DNA of 64,000 bases. It comes from Hyphomonas atlantica corrig. GTDB taxonomy: Bacteria; Pseudomonadota; Alphaproteobacteria; Caulobacterales; Hyphomonadaceae. Positions within the stretch are counted from its first letter, which is position 1, and each line of letters starts with the position of its first letter. Position numbers and translations under genes: made by a program. The stretch covers positions 62,001 to 126,000 of the forward strand of contig NZ_AWFH01000012.1 of NCBI RefSeq assembly GCF_000682715.1, in the 5' to 3' direction. Positions 1 to 7,399 of this stretch are shown one piece after another. Under the pieces are notes generated by a model, which worked only from the letters and a program-made list of their open reading frames with translations, was not told the origin of the DNA and did not search any database.

Positions 1-56
1 CATTTTAGGATAGAATGTAGTTTCACCTAGGCGCGATGACCTTACGAAGGAATGGT

Positions 57-1385
57 ATGAGTGATCCGAGAGTATCAGGCACCGTCAGGACGCTGGAGAA
101 ATTGTATCCAGGTTCTGAAGTGTCTCATTCATCATGTTCAGAGTTTGAGTTTTTGGAACGAAATCCCGAGCTAAAACTGCAAAACGGAGTAAATTTCGGA
201 ACGCTACGAAGGGATGGAAGAGTTCTACTTTGGCAACGCATCAAAAACGGAGCAGTGTTTTGGTTTGAGCTCACACGACGTGGTATTCCTCTTGGCAGTA
301 AGGAAACGAAGGTTCTTGATGCTTTCGACAAAACGCAACGAGGCCTGTTCGCGGAACATGAAAATCGCGCTGCTCAGTCATCTTCTCGAATGGCGAGCTT
401 TAGCGCTTTCGGAAATATCTTGGTAGCACGATACTTGCGGGGAAGAGCTGCCTCGAACTTTTGGACTCCGCAACTCATCCTATCTGAAGTTCAAAGTTTA
501 TCGCTACAAAGATATGAAGGAAGTCCCTGTACGTCGGGCATAGTTTTCACGTCCGAACCCACTATCTTCGTTAAAAAGCTAGACAAAACCCTCTACGATT
601 TGGAAGGAGTGGATTACGAAGGAACGTTCGATGTAGACTTTTTCTCTTCTCCGCCCACTTATCGGTATGTCGATGGCAAGAATGCGTTTTATGTCGTCGA
701 TAACTCTCGTAAAATAATTGGTGTACTTCGGATTCGGTCTCCAATGTCCTACACCGTTTATGATAGGGCTGTATTCAGCCACCTTAGAAGTGTTTTCGAG
801 CTGGAAGCTGGTCGTACTTTTGTCGCTATAAGTAACAATCAGGGGACTGTAACGGTACAGAGTCGGAACGGCCTTCAGCTTAGGTGGAAGAACTTATTTT
901 GGTCTGTCTGCGACACTGACATCATCGTCGATTTCCTCATTGAATTTGGATTGGAAGTGCCGCTGGCTACAAAAATAGTCAGTCTACTGTTTGCGATCAG
1001 TGACATGCGTTTTGGTGCGCTGCTCCTCGTTGTCGATAGTGATTGCGCATTACCGAGGTCTGCAGGAAGCATTGGGGGAACAGACTTCTCTGCAGCCCTG
1101 AAAGAACTCTCGAAAGGCAAAACGGTGACACAGGCAATGGAGAGTAATGAGATTTTAGGTATTCTTACCTCTGACGGATTGACCACAATTAACAAAGACG
1201 GCGTCGTGTTGAGCGCCGGTGATATTATAGATTTGTCTGGGCCCGGTGAATCTAGCGTGACCGGAGGTGGTAGAACACAAGCTGCGGTAGCTGCGTCGCG
1301 GTTTGGGGTAGCTTTGAAAATCTCAGAAGACGGTCCAATCACCGTCTTTCACAAAGGGGACTGCGTAATCAAAATGCAGAGGTGA
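57..1385 (+). CDS. Protein with C-terminal diadenylate cyclase (DAC/DisA_N)-like domain
   Basis: About 442 aa. ATG 57 is preferred over ATG 36 because GAAGGA lies five bases upstream of it. The first ~300 residues match nothing I recognise and may be a sensor. The C-terminal ~140 residues follow the DAC pattern: a RFGALLLVV strand (about residues 318-326), an Asp-Gly 'DGL' at 373-375 where DisA has DGA, and GGGRTQAA at 403-410 where DisA has G-T-RHR-AA, followed by a VALKISEDGPITVF strand. DAC domains make cyclic di-AMP. The RHR nucleotide-binding motif is altered to R-T-Q, so activity is uncertain. No signal peptide or membrane helix is obvious. The gene is markedly more AT-rich than everything to its right (sampled 60-base blocks are 40-47% GC), which suggests acquisition. 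Domain call by eye, moderate confidence. Confidence 0.6.
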   Translation: MSDPRVSGTVRTLEKLYPGSEVSHSSCSEFEFLERNPELKLQNGVNFGTLRRDGRVLLWQRIKNGAVFWFELTRRGIPLGSKETKVLDAFDKTQRGLFAEHENRAAQSSSRMASFSAFGNILVARYLRGRAASNFWTPQLILSEVQSLSLQRYEGSPCTSGIVFTSEPTIFVKKLDKTLYDLEGVDYEGTFDVDFFSSPPTYRYVDGKNAFYVVDNSRKIIGVLRIRSPMSYTVYDRAVFSHLRSVFELEAGRTFVAISNNQGTVTVQSRNGLQLRWKNLFWSVCDTDIIVDFLIEFGLEVPLATKIVSLLFAISDMRFGALLLVVDSDCALPRSAGSIGGTDFSAALKELSKGKTVTQAMESNEILGILTSDGLTTINKDGVVLSAGDIIDLSGPGESSVTGGGRTQAAVAASRFGVALKISEDGPITVFHKGDCVIKMQR

Positions 1386-1457
1386 ATACAGCACATCTGG
1401 GTCTTCCTCTTAACATCCCAATCCGTCTGATAAATTCCCCCTCCATACTCCATCCCC

Positions 1458-2087
1458 ATGAACGCACAGGCTAACATTCTGGAACGTGGGCTGGAGCAGG
1501 CGGCTTTGGCGGTGCTGGGGGCGTCGGCTCTGGGGAATTTGCATCTGGAGCCGTCGCACATCGGGCGGGGGCTGGCGCAGCGGATTTCCGGGCGCCTGCG
1601 TCAGGTGGAAAGCCTTGTCCGCCGCATCCTGTTCCTCATGGCCTTGCGGCTTAATTACGTGCCTGCCCCGAAAACGGATGCCGCGCCCCGGCCAGCGGCC
1701 GCGCCCGCCCTGCCGGACGGGGTGGAGCTGGCAGAGTTTCCCCGCGTTGCCGTGCGGCGGCTGTCGCTTTTGCCTCCGAAACGGGCCTTTGGCACGGACG
1801 CGCAATTCCCTGACACGCTTCAGGCGCGCCTGCGCCCCGGCGGCCCGGTCAGCCCGGCGCGGCTGGTCCAGCGGATTGCCGCCCTGCGGCGCGTGTTCAA
1901 GGATCCGGACGGGCATGTGAAACGCCTGGCGCGGCATCTCTACCGGCTGAAATCGGCGGGGGAGCCGCGGCCCATGATCGGCCCGGCGGACAGCGCCTAT
2001 CGCCTCTCGCCAGAGCTTGGCGCGCTGGCGACGCTCTTGCCCTCACAGATCCATGCCGCGCTGGATGGCTGGGACAGCTCGCCCTGA
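1458..2087 (+). CDS. Hypothetical protein, 209 aa
   Basis: I do not recognise this protein. It starts MNAQANILERGLEQAALAVL and is rich in Ala, Arg, Leu and Pro, with a proline/alanine-rich linker around residues 70-85. There is a basic C-terminal half with an RLVQRIAALRRVF helix and no clear signal peptide or membrane segment. Its GC-rich codon use matches the rest of the window, unlike the gene just upstream, so the compositional break falls between them. The first ~65 residues look helical. A small alphaproteobacterial lineage-specific family is likely. It is convergent with the diguanylate cyclase gene. Confidence 0.6.
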   Translation: MNAQANILERGLEQAALAVLGASALGNLHLEPSHIGRGLAQRISGRLRQVESLVRRILFLMALRLNYVPAPKTDAAPRPAAAPALPDGVELAEFPRVAVRRLSLLPPKRAFGTDAQFPDTLQARLRPGGPVSPARLVQRIAALRRVFKDPDGHVKRLARHLYRLKSAGEPRPMIGPADSAYRLSPELGALATLLPSQIHAALDGWDSSP

Positions 2088-2169
2088 TATTCGTCTGATA
2101 AGGAGATCGTCTTGCCGGCGCGCGCCCCGCGTGTCCGGCCATTCGTGCTGGCGTTCGCGGGGAAGGGGG

Positions 2170-3768
2170 TCAGGCGAAGGCCTGCTCGTCCACCACGAAG
2201 GGGCCAAGGTCTTCATAGAAGCAATACTGGTTGCGCCCGCGCCCCTTGGATTCGTACAGCGCCATGTCGGCGGCCTTCAGCAGCGGTTCGGTGCTCATGC
2301 AGTCAAACGGCGCGGCGGCAATTCCGATAGAGGCGCTGACCCGCACGCGATGGCCGCTGGACAGGCTGTAAGGCTCCGCCAACTGACGGTTCAGCCGCAT
2401 CGCCAGGCCCTCCGCCGCCAATCTGGACGGCGCTGTCTGGCAGACGACGAAGAATTCATCGCCGCCAATGCGCGCGCACCAATCGCTTTCGCGCAAAGTG
2501 GACTGCATCCGCGCGGCAACGGCTTTGAGAACCTCGTCACCCGCGCCATGACCATACGTATCGTTGACCGCCTTGAAGCCGTCGAGATCCAGCGCCAGCA
2601 CATGAACCGGGTTCCGGCTCGTGGCCTCTTCCAGGATCTTGTCCATGGCCGCGCGGAATTTCCGCACATTCGCCAGGCCCGTCAACGGATCGGTGGAGGC
2701 AAGCAATTCGGTTTCTTCCTGCCGGGTCTGCTTTTCGGTCACATCCGTCGCCGTGCCGATATAGCCAATGATCCGTCCCCGGTCATTATAATGCGGCTTT
2801 CCGGACATGGACATCTTGTAGGTCTGGCCGTCAATATCCGTGAACGTTCCAATGATATCCTTGTAGGCGCCGAATGATTGCAATGCCGCGCGAAGGATTT
2901 CCAGGTTTTCCCCGGAATACTGGATGATATCGCGATAGTCGCATCCGACAATGGTTTCCCGGCCGCCCTTCATCCGCTCCAGGAAGCTGCCTTCCGCATA
3001 AATCATGTGACCGGCAGCATCGGTTTCCCAGAAGAGATCCGCGGCAACAGAGGCGAAGTTCGACAACCGGTCCAGAGTTTGTTCCGATGTGTCGCTTTCC
3101 GCCTGCAGCCTTTCGAAAGCGCGGGAAATGGTCTGGTGAGACGGCCAGAAGATCAACAGGATTTCCGCGAACAGCATCAGGACTCCGGCCATCAGGGAGA
3201 GATCCTGAATCTGAGTCAAAGTGGCTCTCCGGCGATCAGAAACAGTTTCCCAGGTGCTGACAGCATCATTCAGCCGCCGCGCCAGAACGCCATCCGCCAT
3301 CTGCTGGACCGCTTTTGCGTGACCCGCCCCATTTTCCGGCTCATCCAGCAGGCGATCGACATGCAAGAGCATGGCCTGAATCTGTTGGTTGAGCGGTTCG
3401 CTTCCCCCCGTGTAAAGATTATGCGCGAGTTTCGCAGACTGACTGCGGGAGATGAGCTTCGCATGCGATTCTTCAAACAGGCGCGCATTGGTCTGAAGCT
3501 CGTTCCGGTCTTCCAGGTCGTACGTTTCGGAATAATCGTCCGCAATGTGAGCAATTCGCTGCAGCAACATCCGCTGGCGACCGCTCATATTGATAGTGGA
3601 CGCATCCTGCGCGCCCTGATGAAGCGCCTCGCGGGAAACGATATGGCTGGTCATCAGCAGGCCGAAGATCAGCGCCAAGGCAATAATATACCGCCTCCAC
3701 AGCGCCTTCAGGTCTTGAGGGCTGCTCAGGTCGTTCAATCGACGAAGGGTGCGGACACCAAGAAACAT
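2170..3768 (-). CDS. Membrane diguanylate cyclase (PilJ-like sensor, PAS, GGDEF)
   Basis: 532 aa. Predicted to make cyclic di-GMP from two GTP at the inner membrane. A first membrane helix lies at about 25-45. Next comes a periplasmic PilJ/NIT-type region with the characteristic INMSGRQRMLLQRIA (about 58-72), then a second helix at about 192-212. A PAS domain follows (about 230-345, DLFWETDAAG and the GYIGTATDVTE end), then a GGDEF domain. The active-site GGDEF is at 435-439 and an intact inhibitory I-site, RESD, sits at 426-429, exactly five residues upstream, so product inhibition is expected. There is no EAL domain. It lies downstream of parE on the same strand, separated by a hairpin, and is probably a separate unit. 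No strong ribosome binding site was seen. Confidence 0.9.
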   Translation of the reverse strand: MFLGVRTLRRLNDLSSPQDLKALWRRYIIALALIFGLLMTSHIVSREALHQGAQDASTINMSGRQRMLLQRIAHIADDYSETYDLEDRNELQTNARLFEESHAKLISRSQSAKLAHNLYTGGSEPLNQQIQAMLLHVDRLLDEPENGAGHAKAVQQMADGVLARRLNDAVSTWETVSDRRRATLTQIQDLSLMAGVLMLFAEILLIFWPSHQTISRAFERLQAESDTSEQTLDRLSNFASVAADLFWETDAAGHMIYAEGSFLERMKGGRETIVGCDYRDIIQYSGENLEILRAALQSFGAYKDIIGTFTDIDGQTYKMSMSGKPHYNDRGRIIGYIGTATDVTEKQTRQEETELLASTDPLTGLANVRKFRAAMDKILEEATSRNPVHVLALDLDGFKAVNDTYGHGAGDEVLKAVAARMQSTLRESDWCARIGGDEFFVVCQTAPSRLAAEGLAMRLNRQLAEPYSLSSGHRVRVSASIGIAAAPFDCMSTEPLLKAADMALYESKGRGRNQYCFYEDLGPFVVDEQAFA

Positions 3769-3805
3769 GGTGACCCATATCGCAGGGTAAGGTTAAAATC
3801 AGGTG

Positions 3806-3839
3806 CTACCATCGGGAGAATTTCATTCCCGATGGGTAG
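3806..3839. terminator. Intergenic hairpin between parE and the GGDEF gene
   Basis: CTACCATCGGGA at 3806-3817 and TCCCGATGGGTAG at 3827-3839 can form a 12-bp stem with one bulged G and a nine-base loop. It lies about 40 bases past the parE stop on the minus strand. No T-run follows it on that strand, so it is either a weak or Rho-assisted terminator or an RNA-stabilising hairpin. Confidence 0.4.
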
Positions 3840-3876
3840 ATTTCGTTTACTTTTGGTGGGCTGGATGCCGGACTTG

Positions 3877-5874
3877 CTAGATATCCAGCTCTTCCACGAA
3901 CGCGGCATTTTCCTGAATGAAGCGAAACCGCAATTCGGCTTTCTTGCCCATCAGCGTGTTGATCAGTTCCTCGGCCGGAACCTCCACATCGTCGATCGCT
4001 TCCAGAGTCACCCGGGCCAGCGTCCGCGTCGCCGGGTTCATCGTGGTCTCTTTCAACTGACCGGGATTCATCTCTCCCAAACCCTTGAAGCGCGTCATGT
4101 CGACTTTTTGATTGGGCTTGAAGTTTTCCTTCATTTTTTGCGCCCGGTCGGCATCATCCATCGCGTAGACGATCGTGCCTTTGTTGGAGAGCTTGTAGAG
4201 CGGAGGCATCGCAAGGAACAAACGCCCACTTTCGATCAGGCCCGGAGTCATCCGGTAGAAGAAAGTGATAAGCAGGCTGGCAATATGCGCGCCGTCGACG
4301 TCCGCATCGGTCATGATGATGATGCGGTCATAGCGCAGGTCATCCATGTCGAATTTCTTGCCCAGTTGGGTGCCGAGCGCGAGGGAGAGGTCGTTGATCT
4401 CCTGATTGTTCATCATCTTGTCGAGCGAGGCGCTTTCGACATTCAGGATTTTTCCGCGCAGAGGCAGGATGGCCTGGGATTTCCGGTCGCGTGCTTGCTT
4501 CGCAGAGCCGCCAGCGGAATCCCCCTCGACGAGGAAGAGTTCCGTGCCTTCTGGTCCCTTGTCGGAACAATCGGCCAGCTTGCCTGGCAGGCGGAGTTTC
4601 TTGGTCGCGGACTTGCGTGAGATCTCTTTTTGCTTGCGGCGGCGCTGGCGTTCCTCGGCACGCTCAACCGCCCAGCTCAGCAGCTTGTCGGCTTCTTTCG
4701 GGCTGCCGGCCAGCCAGTGATCAAACCGGTCGCGCACAGAGTTTTCGACAAGGCGGAAGGCCGCTGTGGTCGAGAGCTTGTCCTTGGTTTGGCCGACAAA
4801 TTCCGGCCCCTTGATGAAGACCGAAAGGAGCAGGCCAGAATGGCCCATAATGTCCTCGGCGGTAATCTCGGACGCCTTCTTGTTTCCCGTCAGCTCACCG
4901 AAATTGCGCAGGCCTTTGGTGATCGCTGCGCGGAAACCCGCTTCATGCGTTCCGCCATCCGGGGTCGGAATAGTATTACAGTAGGATCGTGAAAAACCGT
5001 CAGATTCGCCGAAACCGGCGCGCGTCCAGGCAATTGCCCATTCGACCTTGCCTTCGCCGCCCTGGTCTACAAGACCGGTGAAGGCCGCATCGGTGATCGT
5101 GGCCTTGTCCTTGAAGACTTCGTCCAGTTGATCAGCCAATCCGTTCGGATAGGAGAGGGTGGCCTCGGCCGGAACTTTGGAGTCCTCGGGCAGCAAAGCC
5201 GGATCACAGCTCCAGCGAACTTCGACGCCGCGATAGAGATAGGCTTTCGAGCGGGCCATCTGGAACAGGCGGGCCGGGCGGAAACGCATTTTTTCGCCGA
5301 ATATCTGGAAGTCCGGCTTGAACTTCACCGCGGTGCCACGACGGTTCGGAGCGGTGCCGACCTTTTTCAGCTTGTCCTGCGGAATGCCGCGAGAGAATGT
5401 CTGCCGGTACAGAACCTTGTCGCGGGCAACTTCAACCTCGACCAGTTCGGACAGCGCGTTCACCACGGAAATACCCACCCCGTGCAGGCCGCCTGCGGTT
5501 TCATACGCCTTGTCAGAGAATTTACCACCCGCGTGGAGTGTCGTCATGATCACTTCCAGCGCGGACTTTTTCGGAAATTTCGGGTGTGGATCCACCGGAA
5601 TGCCCCGTCCATTGTCAGTGACGGTGATGAAGCCTTCGGCGTCGAGCTTGATCTCGATCCGGCTTGCATGGCCGGCGACGGCCTCGTCCATGGAATTGTC
5701 CAGCACTTCGGCGAACAAATGGTGATAGGCGCGCTCATCCGTGCCGCCGATATACATGCCCGGACGTTTGCGGACAGGTTCGAGGCCTTCGAGGACCTCG
5801 ATATCCTTGGCGGAATAGCCGGTACTTTCTGTACTCATTTGATCAAACAGCTTTGCTTGCTTGGCGGCTGCCAT
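3877..5874 (-). CDS. parE: DNA topoisomerase IV subunit B (ParE)
   Basis: 665 aa, full length for ParE. It is the ATPase subunit that works with ParC to decatenate daughter chromosomes. The GHKL ATP-binding domain includes EVLDNSMDEA near residue 57 and the GLHGVG loop. A transducer domain is followed by the TOPRIM domain with EGDSAGGSAKQARDRKSQAI and the acidic DADVDGAHI. The GyrB signature insert is absent and the context shows no gyrA or recF, which favours ParE over GyrB. The start at 5874 has GGAG about seven bases upstream; an internal ATG at 5838 is the alternative. It is divergent from the flavin oxidoreductase gene, with about 53 bases between the starts. Confidence 0.93.
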   Translation of the reverse strand: MAAAKQAKLFDQMSTESTGYSAKDIEVLEGLEPVRKRPGMYIGGTDERAYHHLFAEVLDNSMDEAVAGHASRIEIKLDAEGFITVTDNGRGIPVDPHPKFPKKSALEVIMTTLHAGGKFSDKAYETAGGLHGVGISVVNALSELVEVEVARDKVLYRQTFSRGIPQDKLKKVGTAPNRRGTAVKFKPDFQIFGEKMRFRPARLFQMARSKAYLYRGVEVRWSCDPALLPEDSKVPAEATLSYPNGLADQLDEVFKDKATITDAAFTGLVDQGGEGKVEWAIAWTRAGFGESDGFSRSYCNTIPTPDGGTHEAGFRAAITKGLRNFGELTGNKKASEITAEDIMGHSGLLLSVFIKGPEFVGQTKDKLSTTAAFRLVENSVRDRFDHWLAGSPKEADKLLSWAVERAEERQRRRKQKEISRKSATKKLRLPGKLADCSDKGPEGTELFLVEGDSAGGSAKQARDRKSQAILPLRGKILNVESASLDKMMNNQEINDLSLALGTQLGKKFDMDDLRYDRIIIMTDADVDGAHIASLLITFFYRMTPGLIESGRLFLAMPPLYKLSNKGTIVYAMDDADRAQKMKENFKPNQKVDMTRFKGLGEMNPGQLKETTMNPATRTLARVTLEAIDDVEVPAEELINTLMGKKAELRFRFIQENAAFVEELDI

Positions 5875-5927
5875 ATGATGTCTCCGATAAGGGCGGGCGA
5901 CTCAAAGTCGATATGGGAGCACATACA

Positions 5928-7229
5928 ATGACGGCCTCGATTAATACCGCGTTAACCCTGGAGAGTGGGCTTACATTCCCCAATCGGCTTGTGAAAGCGG
6001 CCATGACAGAGGGACTCGCAGATCCTCGCAACCGGGTAACTGAAGCTCATCTGACATTGTATCGCCGCTGGGCGGAAGGTCGGATAGGCGGAATGATCAC
6101 CGGAAACGTCCAGATTGACCGCAATCATCTCGAACGTGCCGGGAATGTGGTCATTGATGGCAAGCCGTCAAATGAAGAGATGGATATGTTTTCCCGTTGG
6201 GCCGAGGCGGGCAAATCCCACGGTGCAGCGATGATCATGCAGGTCAGTCATGCTGGCCGCCAGACTCCGAAACTGATCAATCGGCGTCCGGCAGCGCCGA
6301 GCCCGGTGCCGCTTGGCCTGCCTGGCGGCCAGTTCGGTCAGCCGCGAGCCATGACGAGCGAAGAGATTCGCGGCGTCATTGAGGGTTTCGGCAATGCGGC
6401 CAATGTGGCGAAGAAGACTGGCTTTGATGGCATTCAGGTTCACGCGGCGCATGGCTATCTGCTCTCTTCCTTCCTGTCGCCGCTCGCAAACCAGAGACAG
6501 GACGAATATGGCGGCCCCCTGGAGAATCGGGCGCGATTGCTGGTTCAATGCGTGGAAGAAGCGCGAATCGTCGGCGGACCCGGCTTCTCGGTCTCGGTGA
6601 AGCTGAACTCAGCCGATTTCCAGAAAGGTGGCTTCAGCTTTGAAGACTGCCTGGCCGTGATCGACATTCTGAACGATCTGGGCGTGGATTTCGTCGAGAT
6701 TTCGGGGGGCAATTACGAGCAGCCGCGCATGATGGATACTGAAGGACTGGAGCCGGTTTTCGAACAAGGTATCAGCGAGTCGACGCGAAAGCGTGAAGCC
6801 TACTTCCTGAAGTATGCGAAAGCTGTTCAGGAGCGCAGCCGGTTACCGCTGATGGTGACGGGCGGATTCCGCACGACAGAGGCGATGAATTCTGCGCTTG
6901 CAGAAGGGGAGGCGGACCTGATCGGGATCGGTCGTCCGCTATGCGTAGATACGGATACGCCGAGAAAACTGCTGTCGGGAGAGATCAGCGAGACAGATCG
7001 TTGGGAAAACCAGCTGCGCCTTGGGCCGGGAATTCTTTCGCCAACATCTCCCATCAAGTTCGTCAAGATGTTGAACGGGTTTGGCGCAATTGGCTGGTAC
7101 TATGAACAATTGCGTCGACTCGGTGCGGGAGACGCGCCCAAGCCAAAGCTCGGTTTGTTCACGGCCTTCCTGGCAAATCAGAAGAATGAAAAGCGTACGG
7201 AATCCGCCCGAAAGGCTGCAACCCCCTGA
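5928..7229 (+). CDS. NADH:flavin oxidoreductase, Old Yellow Enzyme family
   Basis: 433 aa FMN-dependent ene-reductase/dehydrogenase fold. It shows the OYE pattern: LPNR-like FPNRLVKAAMTE near the N-terminus, SHAGRQ (Q-S-H-x-GR active-site segment), the substrate-binding HAAHGYLLSSFLSPLANQR segment with GGPLENRARL, and a C-terminal VTGGFR and GRPL phosphate-binding part. ATG 5928 is chosen because GGGAG (5915-5919) is correctly spaced; the frame stays open upstream without a good start. The length slightly exceeds a plain OYE because of a C-terminal tail after residue ~385. Substrate cannot be inferred. A CtrA-like box overlaps codons 5-10. Confidence 0.88.
   Translation: MTASINTALTLESGLTFPNRLVKAAMTEGLADPRNRVTEAHLTLYRRWAEGRIGGMITGNVQIDRNHLERAGNVVIDGKPSNEEMDMFSRWAEAGKSHGAAMIMQVSHAGRQTPKLINRRPAAPSPVPLGLPGGQFGQPRAMTSEEIRGVIEGFGNAANVAKKTGFDGIQVHAAHGYLLSSFLSPLANQRQDEYGGPLENRARLLVQCVEEARIVGGPGFSVSVKLNSADFQKGGFSFEDCLAVIDILNDLGVDFVEISGGNYEQPRMMDTEGLEPVFEQGISESTRKREAYFLKYAKAVQERSRLPLMVTGGFRTTEAMNSALAEGEADLIGIGRPLCVDTDTPRKLLSGEISETDRWENQLRLGPGILSPTSPIKFVKMLNGFGAIGWYYEQLRRLGAGDAPKPKLGLFTAFLANQKNEKRTESARKAATP
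5941..5956. promoter_or_regulatory. Putative CtrA box (TTAA-N7-TTAAC)
   Basis: TTAATACCGCGTTAAC is a perfect match to the full CtrA consensus TTAA-N7-TTAAC. It lies 13 bases inside the oxidoreductase gene and about 67 bases upstream of the parE start codon. A site here could repress the oxidoreductase gene or act on parE. It could also be a chance coding match (Ile-Asn-Thr-Ala-Leu-Thr). Confidence 0.4.
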
Positions 7230-7276
7230 TTGCACAGGCTTTCCACAATTGAGAGGGTTTCCTGCGCATTGCGACG

Positions 7277-7307
7277 CTTGAACCTCAAGGGCGCGAACGC
7301 CACATCT
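7277..7307 (+). promoter_or_regulatory. Putative sigma32 (RpoH) promoter of lon
   Basis: CTTGAA at 7277-7282 is followed, after 17 bases, by CCACATCT at 7300-7307. The alphaproteobacterial RpoH pattern is CTTG-N17-18-CCCCATnT or close to it. It lies about 95 bases upstream of the lon start, and lon is a classical heat-shock gene. Confidence 0.55.
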
Positions 7308-7399
7308 GGTACAATGCCCGACTCCTGCCATCATGGTATGAGAGGGTTTATTCGAGCTGCCGCCAGCCGGGGCTCAATTTGAAGAAGGAGGCATTGTAT

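Noticed and set aside
2878..4620. Long plus-strand open frame of about 580 codons across the GGDEF and parE genes
   Set aside because: It runs antisense through two well-identified genes and shows no protein-like motif.
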